Origin: Subtercola lobariae
GTDB taxonomy: Bacteria > Actinomycetota > Actinomycetes > Actinomycetales > Microbacteriaceae
DNA: 64,000 bases
Assembly (NCBI RefSeq): GCF_014640255.1
Contig: NZ_BMGP01000007.1
Coordinates: 210,676 to 274,675, forward strand
Direction of reading: 5' to 3'
The notes beneath the pieces are model-generated. The model was given only the letters and a program-made list of their open reading frames with translations. It searched no databases and was not told where the DNA came from. The position numbers and the translations under genes are program-made. This document shows positions 43,376 through 51,699 of the stretch, in pieces (position 1 is the stretch's first letter; each line of letters begins with the position of its first letter).

Positions 43376-44730
43376 AGCCGCTTGGCCTTTTTGAGGTAGG
43401 CCTTGAGTTCTGCGTAGGTGCCGTCGTCGTCTCCGAACAGCACCACGTTGCGGGCACTGTCGAGCCAGCTCGAGGTCGACGGGGTGACCTCGCCCAGGGC
43501 ATCCGTCACATCTTTCATGGTGATCATGCGCAGCTCGCCGGTCGTGGCGCTGTCGATGAGCGCACGTTCGGCGGCGACTTCGCAGACGTAGGCGATGTCC
43601 GCACCCGAGAGGCCGCCGGATGCCCGGGTGAGCGCCCCCAGCTCGATTCCCTCGACGGGGCGGTGCTGCAGATGGTACCGAAAGATCGACTCGCGGGCCT
43701 CTTCATCGGGCGGCAGTACGAGCACCGTGCGGTCGAAGCGGCCGGGGCGCCGCAGCGCCGGGTCGACGTCCCACGGCTGGTTGGTGGCGGCGAGCACAAA
43801 CACGCCCTCGTTCTGGTCGGCAACGCCGTCGAGTTCGGTGAGCAGCTGGTTCACGGTGCCGCGCAGCGCGCTGTTGCGGGTTTGGCTGCGGCGCTGGCCG
43901 AGGGCGTCGATCTCGTCGAAGAAGATCACGCACGGAGCCTCACGGCGTGCTAATTGAAAGGCTTCGTGCACGTTCTGTTCGCTGTTGCCGAGCATGGGGT
44001 CGAGAATGTCGGCGAGCCCGACGCTCAGAAAGTGTGCGCCGAGCTCTCCGGCGATGGCGCGGGCGATGAACGTCTTGCCGCAGCCGGGAGGGCCGTACAT
44101 GAGCAGGCCGCCCTTGAGGCTTTTCGCGTAGAGCTTTCGCAGTTCGGGGTTGCGCAGCGGAGCCAGAAAGGCGGCATTCAGCCGGTCTTTGATGCTTTTC
44201 ATGCCGCCGACGTCGGCCAAAGTGACCACCGAGCGTTCGATGTCGAACGACGAACCGGGCGCCTTCGACGGCTCGGAGTCGACGAACATGGGCTGCGCGA
44301 GTTCGTGCACGTCGTTCTCGGCGGCGCTCCAGTCGAAGGTGGGTTCGGCACTCGGCTCTGTGCCGGGCTGTGTGCTTGACTCCGCGTTGGGTTCTGGGTC
44401 TGGCTCTGCGCTGGGTTCGGAGCGGGCCTGCGCGACGTCGAGATCGGGTGCGACGTTGGCGGCTGGGGGCACGGGTCGCTCTACTTCGAGCTGCTCGACG
44501 GTGGCCGTAGGGACCGTGGCGGCGGGGGCCGGGGTGGTGAAGGCGTCGTTCATGAGCTGCCGGGCATCCACATTGTCTGGTGAAAGCTGCAGGATGCTCG
44601 CGGCGAAAGTGATGGCTTCGCTCGCGTCACCGTTTTTCAGCAGCAGCTGACCGAGCAGAAGGCGCAGATGAATGTCATCGGGAGAAGTAGCGACCGCGCG
44701 GCGCAGCGAGCTGATCAGTTGCTCATCCAT
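43372..44730 (-). CDS. AAA+ ATPase with N-terminal TPR-like region
   Basis: Single-ring classical AAA ATPase of 452 residues. The N-terminal 60 residues (LRLLLGQLLLKNGDASEAITFAASIL) look TPR-like, then comes an acidic linker and the AAA module: Walker A GPPGCGKTFIARAIA (about 213), Walker B VIFFDEIDALG (about 268), sensor VLAATNQPWDVDPALRRPGRFDR with two arginine fingers, and a C-terminal helical lid. It resembles FtsH/Cdc48/proteasomal ATPases but has no protease domain, so it should remodel protein complexes. ATG 44730 is 6 bases after TAAACT (leaderless). It is translationally coupled to a TPR membrane protein. Confidence 0.92.
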   Translation of the reverse strand: MDEQLISSLRRAVATSPDDIHLRLLLGQLLLKNGDASEAITFAASILQLSPDNVDARQLMNDAFTTPAPAATVPTATVEQLEVERPVPPAANVAPDLDVAQARSEPSAEPDPEPNAESSTQPGTEPSAEPTFDWSAAENDVHELAQPMFVDSEPSKAPGSSFDIERSVVTLADVGGMKSIKDRLNAAFLAPLRNPELRKLYAKSLKGGLLMYGPPGCGKTFIARAIAGELGAHFLSVGLADILDPMLGNSEQNVHEAFQLARREAPCVIFFDEIDALGQRRSQTRNSALRGTVNQLLTELDGVADQNEGVFVLAATNQPWDVDPALRRPGRFDRTVLVLPPDEEARESIFRYHLQHRPVEGIELGALTRASGGLSGADIAYVCEVAAERALIDSATTGELRMITMKDVTDALGEVTPSTSSWLDSARNVVLFGDDDGTYAELKAYLKKAKRL

Positions 44731-44736
44731 GAGTGG

Positions 44737-44742
44737 AGTTTA
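44737..44742 (-). promoter_or_regulatory. -10 box for leaderless AAA+ ATPase gene
   Basis: TAAACT on the minus strand (identical to the proA box) lies 6 bases before ATG 44730, without an SD. Confidence 0.5.
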
Positions 44743-44809
44743 GTGCCGTAAAGCTGACGCTTCGCCGGGCATTCGCCAAGCGCCCGGGAGGTTCAGGCGG
44801 CAGTTTCGT

Positions 44810-45772
44810 TCAGGCATCTGGCGCAAGCGATTCGAGCAGGTCGTTCGACGGCACGAAGTAGGTCGAACCGGTCACGGCGGTGGAGAAGTCGAGAATGCGG
44901 TCGTAGTCGCCCACCGGGTCGCCGATGAACATGCGCCGCAGCATGTGGTCGATCACCCAGAGGTTGCGGGCGTAACCGATGAAGTACGTGCCGAATTCGC
45001 CCTGGCCGGGGCGGCCGAAGGGCATGTTGTCACGCAGAATGTCGTGCTCGACGCCGTTCTCATCGACGATGGTATTGAGCGCTTTGTGCGACTTGCGAGG
45101 CGCGTCGTCATCGTCGAGTTCGACGTTGTCAGCCTTGGTGCGACCGATGATGGCCTCTTGCTGCTCGGTGCTGAGCGTCGCCCACGCTGTGAGGTCGTGC
45201 AGGTACTTCTGCACCACCACGTAGCTGCCGCCGGAGAACTCCTGGTCTTCGTCGCCGATGAGCGAGGATTGCATCATGGATGCGCCGGTGGGGTTCTCGG
45301 TTCCGTCGACGAAGCCGAGCAGGTCGCGCGAGTCGAAGTAACGAAAGCCCTGAACCTCGTCGACCACGGTTACCGCTGTGCCGAGCTTGCCGAGCAGCAG
45401 GCGTTCGAGCTCGAAACACTGGTCGGCGCGTTCGGCTCGAATGTGGAAGAGCAGGTCGCCTGGTGTGGCCGGCGCGGTGTGCGCGAAGCCCGGAATCGCG
45501 TGAAACCGGTCGAGCTGCGCTGGCTTCGACTGCTGTTCGAAGCGTTGCCAGGCGGCCGCGCCGATGCCGACGTTGCAGGAGAGATGCCCGGCGAGGTCAC
45601 GAAATCCGACGGTGCGCACGAGTCCGCCGAGGTCAGAGATGACGCCGCGCGCGGTCGTCGCGGCTTCGGCCCCGTCGGTTATGGTCACGACGAGAAAGAT
45701 CGCGGCGGTCGAAAGCGGCGCGTTGGCGCTTTGCGGTTCGATCGGAGTGCGGGCCCAGGTCTGGTCGTCCAT
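44810..45772 (-). CDS. Dyp-type peroxidase
   Basis: Heme peroxidase of 320 residues. The family's distal motif GFVDGTENP (about 153, Asp acting as acid-base) and a C-terminal RDNMPFG-GEFGTYFIGYARNLWVIDHMLRRMFIG core are clear. It has no Tat signal or encapsulin-targeting tail that I can see, so it is probably cytoplasmic. It oxidises dyes, phenols or metals with H2O2; the physiological substrate is unknown. ATG 45772 follows TAACGT by 8 bases. Confidence 0.93.
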   Translation of the reverse strand: MDDQTWARTPIEPQSANAPLSTAAIFLVVTITDGAEAATTARGVISDLGGLVRTVGFRDLAGHLSCNVGIGAAAWQRFEQQSKPAQLDRFHAIPGFAHTAPATPGDLLFHIRAERADQCFELERLLLGKLGTAVTVVDEVQGFRYFDSRDLLGFVDGTENPTGASMMQSSLIGDEDQEFSGGSYVVVQKYLHDLTAWATLSTEQQEAIIGRTKADNVELDDDDAPRKSHKALNTIVDENGVEHDILRDNMPFGRPGQGEFGTYFIGYARNLWVIDHMLRRMFIGDPVGDYDRILDFSTAVTGSTYFVPSNDLLESLAPDA

Positions 45773-45780
45773 GGGTCAAA

Positions 45781-45786
45781 ACGTTA
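45781..45786 (-). promoter_or_regulatory. -10 box of the Dyp peroxidase gene
   Basis: TAACGT on the minus strand lies 8 bases before ATG 45772; near-leaderless. Confidence 0.4.
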
Positions 45787-45916
45787 CCGTGCGGAGGAGA
45801 TCGCGCGGTGCGCCTTGCTCGTAGCTCGGTGAGCGCGCTCGGCGATCTGCGCTGCCCATGTCGCGCTGGCTGTGCATCGCGCTGCCCGTGCGACACGCTG
45901 CCCGTGAGAGCGAGCG

Positions 45917-46573
45917 CTAGTTCTGCCAGAGGTCGGCGATCGGGCTGCTGTCGAGGGCATCGAGCAGCGCCGCCACATCGTCGTAGACGGCGATGGCGCC
46001 TGCGTCACGCAGCTCGTCGGCGCCGATGCCGCCGCTCTTCACCCCGATGCAGCGAACACCTGCGAGAGCGGATGCCGCGACATCCCACACCGTGTCACCC
46101 ACCATCAGCGCCCGATCGGCGGCGACGCCAGCCTTTTCGAGGGCGACCGTTATGACGTCGGGTTCGGGTTTGGCGGTCTCGACGTCATCGGCCGAGGTCA
46201 CGGCATGGAGCGCGTCTTCGCTGTCGAGGGCGGCGCGCAGCTTCTTCAGCTCGTCTTCTGGCGCCGAGGTGGCCAGAACCACGCGCACACCGCGGTCTGC
46301 CACGGCGAAGAGCAGCTCTCGGGCGTGCGCGAACGGCCGCAGTTCGGTCGCCAGCGAGGCGTAGCGCTCGCTGTGACCGTCGCTCGCTTTATCACCGAGG
46401 CGGTCGACCTCGTCGCCGAGCAGCGCGTCGAGCAGTTTGGCTGAATCCAGGCCGATGCCGGCGTGGATGCGCCAGTCGTCGACGGGGTGGCTTAGGTCGG
46501 CGAGCGCGAGGCTCCACGCGTGCACATGCAGGTAGTTCGAATCGACCAGGGTGCCGTCGATATCGAAGAGCAC
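45917..46573 (-). CDS. HAD-superfamily hydrolase (phosphoglycolate phosphatase-like)
   Basis: Phosphatase of about 218 residues. Motif I DIDGTLVDSN begins a few residues from the start, motif II is VLATSAPEDEL, motif III Lys is in ETAKPEPDV and motif IV is VGDTVWDVAAS. The cap region (about 15-90) suggests beta-phosphoglucomutase or phosphoglycolate phosphatase relatives. The frame is open far upstream but overlaps the next gene; the only start codon between motif I and that gene is GTG 46573 (MLFDIDGTLV), which I use despite the lack of an SD. Confidence 0.85.
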   Translation of the reverse strand: MLFDIDGTLVDSNYLHVHAWSLALADLSHPVDDWRIHAGIGLDSAKLLDALLGDEVDRLGDKASDGHSERYASLATELRPFAHARELLFAVADRGVRVVLATSAPEDELKKLRAALDSEDALHAVTSADDVETAKPEPDVITVALEKAGVAADRALMVGDTVWDVAASALAGVRCIGVKSGGIGADELRDAGAIAVYDDVAALLDALDSSPIADLWQN

Positions 46574-46659
46574 CGCCGCGGGCGCGGCTACGTGCTTGTC
46601 GAACGACGCTTCGCCCGCGGTCGGCGCCGCGTCAGGGGCGGCGGGCCCGGGCGGCGCGG

Positions 46660-47016
46660 CTACGATACGCGGCCTACCGCGACGGGAGCGACGGTCGACG
46701 AGAAGCTCTCGACGGCGTGCTCGAAGTCGGCGTAGTACAGTAAGTTTCGCGTGGCGGTGAGACGCATCACCTCGAAGAATCCGCCCGTTTTCTCGATGTA
46801 GCCGAGAACGCTTTCGGCGTTGGTTTCGGGAATGCGACGGTCGCAGATGCGCCATTCGTGGTCAGAGAGAATCGAGATGCGAATGTCAGACGCGTGAGGC
46901 GCGTCGCTGAGAGTTCTGCCGGGCAGAGTCGTGTTGGCAAGCGAGCCGGTGCCCGCGAGCGAGACCGAATTCGTGACGCTTGGCGCCAGAGCCCGAGGGC
47001 TCAATTCGATGGTCAC
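46660..47016 (-). CDS. Conserved hypothetical protein, 118 aa
   Basis: Small protein, no domain recognised. The C-terminal half has a compact pattern WRICDRRIPETNAESVLGYIEKTGGFFEVMRL then ATRNLLYYADFEHAVESF, which I believe recurs in Microbacteriaceae proteins of similar length, usually ending close to this point. The GTG start at 47016 follows a near-perfect SD, AAAGGAGG, 6 bases upstream, and the start fits the codon pattern. It is divergent from the FAD oxidoreductase gene. Role unknown; probably cytoplasmic. Confidence 0.75.
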   Translation of the reverse strand: MTIELSPRALAPSVTNSVSLAGTGSLANTTLPGRTLSDAPHASDIRISILSDHEWRICDRRIPETNAESVLGYIEKTGGFFEVMRLTATRNLLYYADFEHAVESFSSTVAPVAVGRVS

Positions 47017-47112
47017 ATCAACCTCCTTTGGTTTGGTGCTTGATAGTAGACAATCACTTTGCTCACCCTCCAACAAGGGGTTGACAGTGACCTGTGAGTG
47101 AACTTTGGGAGG

Positions 47113-47118
47113 CATACT
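47113..47118 (+). promoter_or_regulatory. -10 box for the FAD oxidoreductase gene
   Basis: CATACT lies 6 bases before ATG 47125. A TTGACA at 47081-47086 is 26 bases upstream, too far for a standard -35. GGGAGG at 47107-47112 could be a ribosome site at long spacing. Confidence 0.4.
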
Positions 47119-47124
47119 AAAGGC

Positions 47125-48579
47125 ATGGATGCCGTCGATGTCGTCGTTGTGGGGGCCGGGCCGAACGGTCTCGCCGCCGCCGTGACCATGGCCCGCGCGG
47201 GGCTTCGGGTTCGCGTCTACGAGCGAGCCGATACGCCGGGCGGGGGAGCCCGAACGGCAGAGCTCACGCTGCCCGGGTACCTGCACGACGTGTGCTCTGC
47301 CGTGCATCCGATGGCCTTGGCATCGGAGTTCTTTCGGCGATTTCGGCTCTCGTCACGCATCGAGCTGTTGCGGCCCGAGCTTGCCTACGGGCATCCACTC
47401 GACGGCGGCAGGGCCGGCCTCGCCTACCAGAGCCTTGACGAGACCGCACGAGCGCTCGGCGTCGACGGCCCGGCGTGGAAGCGGCTGTTCGAGCCGCTCG
47501 TGAGCCATTGGCGTGAGCTCGCTCAGTTCACCGGTACGTCGTTGTTGCGGGTTCCGCGGCATCCGCAGCTGGCGGCGCAGTTCGGCGCCCGGGCGTTCGA
47601 GCAGGGCAGCCCGCTGTGGAGCCTTCGATTCGAGAGCGACATCGCCCCCGCCTTGCTGAGCGGCGTTCAGGCGCACTCGATTCTGCCGCTGCCGGGCCTC
47701 GCTCCGGCCGCTGCCGGGCTGTTGCTCGGCACCTACGCGCACGGGGTGGGCTGGCCGGTTCCGGTCGGGGGCAGTCAATCGATTATTCTGGCGTTAGTGG
47801 ATGATCTGCTCGCCCACGGCGGCGAAGTCGTCACCTCGACAGAGGTCACCTCGCTCGACGAGCTGCCCCCTGCGCGTGCGGTGCTGCTCGACCTCACCCC
47901 GAAGGCACTGCTCGCTCTCGCCGGTGAGCGGATACCTCGGGGCTACGCACGCAGCCTCACCCGCTTTCGGTATGGCAACGCGGTGGCCAAACTCGACCTC
48001 GCGCTCAGTGACGCGGTGCCGTGGGCGCACGAAGAGCTGCGCCGGGCCGGCACCGTGCACGTGGGCGGAACGCACGCGCAGATCGCCCGAAGTGAGGCGA
48101 TGGTGGCCTCGGGCAAGCACGCGCCGAAACCGTATGTGCTCGTGGCGCAGCCGAGCGTGGTCGACCCGTCGCGAGCACCCGAGGGCAAGCACGTGCTCTG
48201 GGCGTACACGCATGTGCCGGCGGGCAGTGACGTCGACCAGAGCGAGGTCATCATCAGTCAGATCGAGCGGTTCGCTCCGGGGTTTCGCGACACGATTCTG
48301 GCGACGTCGGGTCGAACGGCGGTCGAGGAGGAGCAGGGCAACCCGAACTACGTCGGCGGCGACATCTCGGCGGGGGCGGCGACCTTCGGTCAGCTTCTGC
48401 GCCGGCCGACCCTCTCGCCGTACCCGTGGCAGACGCCGGTGCGCGGGGTGTACCTGTGTTCGTCGTCGACCCCGCCCGGGCCCGGGGTGCACGGGCTCGG
48501 CGGGTGGCACGCGGCGCGGCGGGCGCTCGCGGTGGAGTTCGGCATCAGGCGCGCGCCCGATCTGCGGCCCGGCGCCTGA
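47125..48579 (+). CDS. FAD-dependent oxidoreductase, phytoene desaturase-like
   Basis: Flavoprotein of 484 residues with the dinucleotide motif VVVVGAGPNGLAAAVTMARAG at the very start and the second GERADTPGGGARTAELTLPGYLHD block, typical of the NAD(P)/FAD-dependent phytoene dehydrogenase (CrtI-like/COG1233) family. The C-terminal VYLCSSSTPPGPGVHGLGGWHAARRAL is the conserved FAD-binding end. Such proteins are not always carotenoid enzymes; no other carotenoid gene is adjacent. Its context of a divergent hypothetical gene gives no further clue. Length and ends look complete. Confidence 0.9.
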   Translation: MDAVDVVVVGAGPNGLAAAVTMARAGLRVRVYERADTPGGGARTAELTLPGYLHDVCSAVHPMALASEFFRRFRLSSRIELLRPELAYGHPLDGGRAGLAYQSLDETARALGVDGPAWKRLFEPLVSHWRELAQFTGTSLLRVPRHPQLAAQFGARAFEQGSPLWSLRFESDIAPALLSGVQAHSILPLPGLAPAAAGLLLGTYAHGVGWPVPVGGSQSIILALVDDLLAHGGEVVTSTEVTSLDELPPARAVLLDLTPKALLALAGERIPRGYARSLTRFRYGNAVAKLDLALSDAVPWAHEELRRAGTVHVGGTHAQIARSEAMVASGKHAPKPYVLVAQPSVVDPSRAPEGKHVLWAYTHVPAGSDVDQSEVIISQIERFAPGFRDTILATSGRTAVEEEQGNPNYVGGDISAGAATFGQLLRRPTLSPYPWQTPVRGVYLCSSSTPPGPGVHGLGGWHAARRALAVEFGIRRAPDLRPGA

Positions 48580-48646
48580 GCGCGGGCAGTGCTCGCGCGT
48601 TCGCCCGGCAGACACCGGCGAAGCCAGAACTCTGCACGCCCGCAAA

Positions 48647-48652
48647 TAGACT
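48647..48652 (+). promoter_or_regulatory. -10 box for leaderless DUF3054 gene
   Basis: TAGACT lies 6 bases before ATG 48659; no SD. Confidence 0.5.
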
Positions 48653-48658
48653 GAAGCC

Positions 48659-49081
48659 ATGACCCAGACCACCCCCACGCCCGTGCGGCGCCCCGCGGCC
48701 ACCAGCACGATCGTTCTCGCTGCCGTCGCCGATGTGGTGCTCGTGCTGGTGTTCGTTCTGATCGGCCGCAGCAGCCACAGCGAGGGCTTCAGCCTCGGCG
48801 GCACGCTCGTGACGTTCTGGCCCTTCGCGGTGGGGCTGCTCGTGGGGTGGCTGGCCACTCGTGCGTGGCGGTACCCGGTGCGGGTGGTGCTGCCGGGCAT
48901 CCCGATCTGGCTGTTCACTGTCGTCGTGGGCATGTTCTTGCGGGTTCTCAGCGGGCAGGGCGTCGAAGTGAGCTTCGTGATTGTGGCGCTCATTGTGTTG
49001 GGCGTGTTTCTGCTCGGCTGGCGGCTTATCGCCAGTGCGATCTCGAAGCGTGGCGCGGGCCGCACCGGCGTCACCCGGTGA
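48659..49081 (+). CDS. DUF3054 domain-containing membrane protein
   Basis: Membrane protein of 140 residues with four helices: TSTIVLAAVADVVLVLVFVLIG, GTLVTFWPFAVGLLVGWLA, PIWLFTVVVGMFLRVL and VSFVIVALIVLGVFLLGW. The ADVVLVLVFVLIGRSSH and TFWPFAVGL patterns match DUF3054, a family of unknown function widespread in actinobacteria. The stop overlaps the GTG of the acetolactate decarboxylase gene as GTGA, so the two are probably translated together. Leaderless start after TAGACT. Confidence 0.92.
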   Translation: MTQTTPTPVRRPAATSTIVLAAVADVVLVLVFVLIGRSSHSEGFSLGGTLVTFWPFAVGLLVGWLATRAWRYPVRVVLPGIPIWLFTVVVGMFLRVLSGQGVEVSFVIVALIVLGVFLLGWRLIASAISKRGAGRTGVTR

Positions 49082-49953
49082 GCGGCGCAGAGGCAGGTGC
49101 AGTGGGCACGAACGGCCCCGATTCGGTGGCCAGTGCGCCGGGCAGCGGCACGACCGTCGCGGGCGGCACGATTGCCACGACCGTCACGACTGCAGCGAGC
49201 GGCACGATCGGGCACCTCAACCCGGCCATCGGGCTGAACATCACGCAGTTCTCCGTGATCCACGCGCTCATGGCGGGGCTGTATGACGGCGTCTTTCCCG
49301 CCGAGCAAGTTCTGGCGAAAGGCGACTTCGGAATCGGCTGCGGCGAAGCGCTGAACGGCGAGCTCGTGTTCGTCGACGGCCTCATCTACCGCTGCACGTC
49401 AGACGGCCGCGTGAGCCTCGTCGACGAGACCGAACGCGTTCCGTTCGCCGAGGTCGTCGACTTCGTGCCGACCCTCAGCGTTCGGCTGGGCGACGACGGC
49501 CCGCTCGACCGTGAGGCGTTCGAATCTCGGGTCAGCTCACTGATGCCGAGCGCCAACCTGTTCTACGCCATTCGCCTCGAAGCAGAATTCGACCGGATGC
49601 TCGTACGCGAGCCCATTCGCCAACACCACCCCTTCAAACCGCTCATTGAGGCGATGAAAACGCAGGCCGAAAGCGAACTCGGCGAAACCTCTGGCTCACT
49701 CATCGGATTCTGGGCACCGGGCATCTACCAGGGCATCAGCGTCGCCGGTTTTCACTTTCACTACCTCGACGACGCCCGCGCCGTGGGCGGCCACAGCCTC
49801 GACTACACGATTGCCTCGGGCACCCTCACCATGCAGGCCATGTCGAGCCTCACCCTGCGCCTGCCGCACACCCCCGAGTTCGGCGCCGCCGACTTCGAGG
49901 GCATCGACAACGACATGGCCATCCGCCGCGTCGAAAGCGCCAGCGCGCACTGA
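49078..49953 (+). CDS. budA: Alpha-acetolactate decarboxylase
   Basis: Enzyme that converts 2-acetolactate to acetoin, 291 residues. The core is clear: GLYDGVFPAEQVLAKGDFGIGCGEALNGELV, FWAPGIYQGISVAGFHFHYLDDARAVGGH, whose HFH and GGH histidines bind zinc. GTG 49078, overlapping the DUF3054 stop by four bases, adds a 50-residue Ala/Gly/Thr-rich extension before the domain (GTTVAGGTIATTVTTAASGTIG) not usual in Bacillus AlsD, where a signal peptide lies; it is not hydrophobic enough for export. Acetolactate synthase is not adjacent. The context suggests coupling to a membrane protein of unknown role. Confidence 0.9.
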   Translation: MSGAEAGAVGTNGPDSVASAPGSGTTVAGGTIATTVTTAASGTIGHLNPAIGLNITQFSVIHALMAGLYDGVFPAEQVLAKGDFGIGCGEALNGELVFVDGLIYRCTSDGRVSLVDETERVPFAEVVDFVPTLSVRLGDDGPLDREAFESRVSSLMPSANLFYAIRLEAEFDRMLVREPIRQHHPFKPLIEAMKTQAESELGETSGSLIGFWAPGIYQGISVAGFHFHYLDDARAVGGHSLDYTIASGTLTMQAMSSLTLRLPHTPEFGAADFEGIDNDMAIRRVESASAH

Positions 49954-50018
49954 CTTTTTTCTGCGCCACCGTTCCTGTGCCGCGCGGCAGCGAGCCGCCA
50001 CAGCCGTCGCGGTTGCGC

Positions 50019-50519
50019 TCAGCTCTCCGAACGGTGCTCGATCAGAATCGTGTCGCGCCAGGTGCCGGCGAGCGGCCCGAAGCTCATCAGCCCGATGCGC
50101 TCACGGCGCCCGACGACGCGAAAGCCGCACCTCTCGTGCAGACGGAGGCTCGCGACGTTCTCGGCAAAGATGCTCGACTGAACAGTCCACACGCCCGCTT
50201 CCGCAGCACGGCCAAGCAGCGCGCTCAGCAGAAGGGTGCCGACGCCTCGCCCTCGGGCCGAGTCGGCCACGTACACCGAATGCTCCACGACTCCGGAGTA
50301 CACCGCGCGAATCGAGACCGGCGAAGCGGCCGCCCAGCCGAGTACCAGGCCGTCGTCGACGGCGACGATTCGCAGATCGGCGCGCTTGCCGGCGTCGAAC
50401 GCCTGCCAATCGGGTGCTTCGGATTCGAACGTGGCCTGCCCGGTTGCGATGCCCTCGGCGTAGATGCGCAGCACGGCAGGCCAGTGCTCGCGCAGCAGTG
50501 AACGTATCTCGGTGCTCAT
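50019..50519 (-). CDS. GNAT acetyltransferase, phosphinothricin-acetyltransferase-like
   Basis: N-acetyltransferase of 166 residues. Acetyl-CoA binding motif A is SVYVADSARGRGVGTLLLSALLGRA (RGRGVG, about 92), followed by ENVASLRLHERCGFRVVGRRERIG and the PAT-like ending TWRDTILIEHR. It resembles the Bar/PAT and methionine-sulfoximine acetyltransferase (MddA/YncA) group; residues in EGIATGQATFESEAPDWQAFD at the N-terminus fit. ATG 50519 has GGAGGT upstream. The product would acetylate a small amino compound; the substrate is unproved. Confidence 0.92.
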   Translation of the reverse strand: MSTEIRSLLREHWPAVLRIYAEGIATGQATFESEAPDWQAFDAGKRADLRIVAVDDGLVLGWAAASPVSIRAVYSGVVEHSVYVADSARGRGVGTLLLSALLGRAAEAGVWTVQSSIFAENVASLRLHERCGFRVVGRRERIGLMSFGPLAGTWRDTILIEHRSES

Positions 50520-50589
50520 TGTGACCTCCGTGGTGTGTCTCGCGCCCTGTGCCCTCGGTCGCCGGCGCCCAGCTCCCGCGTGACGACTC

Positions 50590-51657
50590 TCACCCGGTGG
50601 AGCAGTCGACGCCGCTCGTGACGATGGGCGAGATGATGTCGATCAGCGAGGTCGACCACCAGTGCGGGGTGTCTTCGCAGAGGTGTATCGAGGTGATCTG
50701 GTCTGAGGAGATGAACTGCGCGGCGCCGAATGGATTCGGAACGAAAACTCCTCGGGGGCCCTGCAGCAGCACGAAGCCCGGTTCTGCGTTCGCGCCGTTG
50801 ATCGAGACGAGCTCGAGTGGGGCGAACCGAATGGGCTGGGTGAGAATGCTGATGCCGAACAATGCGACGAACCCGATGATGCCCGCGAACGCCAGCCGGT
50901 TCAGCGACTTCGACTGCGGCTCGCGAATCTGGGCTGACCGCGCATTCCACTCGTCGGCGACGGCCGCCAAAGTCTTCGGTTCGGGCGGCGGCTGAATGGA
51001 TGCCTCGACCGGTGTCATTGCGAGTGACCCAGGCGAGATCATCCGGAGCATGGCGCGGCCCTCGGCCCACAATGTTCGGAGGCCCGAGTCGACCGGCGGC
51101 AATTGTGGAGTCAGCACCTCAGTGACGGTCTCGCGGCTGACCGGGACGTTCGGCTTTCGCCGACCGCGCACCACGACGATGCTGATCAGCACGAAGACCA
51201 CAGGCAGCGCAACCAGCAGCAGCCATGACGCCGTGAAGACGAGAACCACAGCGAGAAGGAGGAGAACGGTCGTGCCCACCACACGGGTCCAGATGTTGTA
51301 GTCGCGATCGAACACCACCGGCATGATCGCCACCATGATGCCGAGCATGATGTACACCACCAGGTTCAGCAGCACGATCACCGCGATGGCGCCGAAAGTG
51401 AGGTTCTGCGCAATGGCTACGGCCAGGCCGATGTCGCCACGCACTTGAACGAACAGGTTGATGGTGATGACGAAGACGCCCACGAGTGGCAGCCGGGCGA
51501 GCGCGTGGCGCACGAAAGTCTGCCGTACCTGTGCCTGGTTGGCGGCCTCGGCCGCGAGGTCTCGGGCGGGTACTGGCGCGCTTCGCGGGGCTCCCGCGCC
51601 TGAGTCTCCTGCGCCGGCCGCTCCCGCGCCAACGCCCCCCGCACTGTCACCTGACAC
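50590..51657 (-). CDS. Multi-span membrane protein, unassigned
   Basis: Protein of 355 residues, no family recognised. A Gly/Ala-rich N-terminus (about 1-40) precedes about four membrane helices (ARLPLVGVFVITINLFV; LTFGAIAVIVLLNLVVYIMLGIMVAI; VGTTVLLLLAVVLVFTASWLLLVALPVVFVLISIVVV). A cytoplasmic stretch follows, then one more helix (LAFAGIIGFVALFGISILTQP) and a 90-residue outer tail with two cysteines (HLCEDTPHW, VDCSTG). GTG 51657 has AAAGGGGG upstream. It stands between the acetyltransferase and SDR genes on the same strand. Confidence 0.8.
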   Translation of the reverse strand: MSGDSAGGVGAGAAGAGDSGAGAPRSAPVPARDLAAEAANQAQVRQTFVRHALARLPLVGVFVITINLFVQVRGDIGLAVAIAQNLTFGAIAVIVLLNLVVYIMLGIMVAIMPVVFDRDYNIWTRVVGTTVLLLLAVVLVFTASWLLLVALPVVFVLISIVVVRGRRKPNVPVSRETVTEVLTPQLPPVDSGLRTLWAEGRAMLRMISPGSLAMTPVEASIQPPPEPKTLAAVADEWNARSAQIREPQSKSLNRLAFAGIIGFVALFGISILTQPIRFAPLELVSINGANAEPGFVLLQGPRGVFVPNPFGAAQFISSDQITSIHLCEDTPHWWSTSLIDIISPIVTSGVDCSTG

Positions 51658-51699
51658 CTGGCGCCCCCTTTCGCGAGGCGTGGCCGCCGTTGCCCTGCG

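Noticed and set aside
46574..46855. Extended HAD hydrolase starting at ATG 46855
   Set aside because: The added sequence is Arg-rich shadow of the hypothetical gene 46660-47016; the HAD fold needs only the part from GTG 46573.
47081..47112. TTGACA as -35 of the FAD oxidoreductase gene
   Set aside because: The distance to the CATACT box is 26 bases, outside the range of normal promoters.
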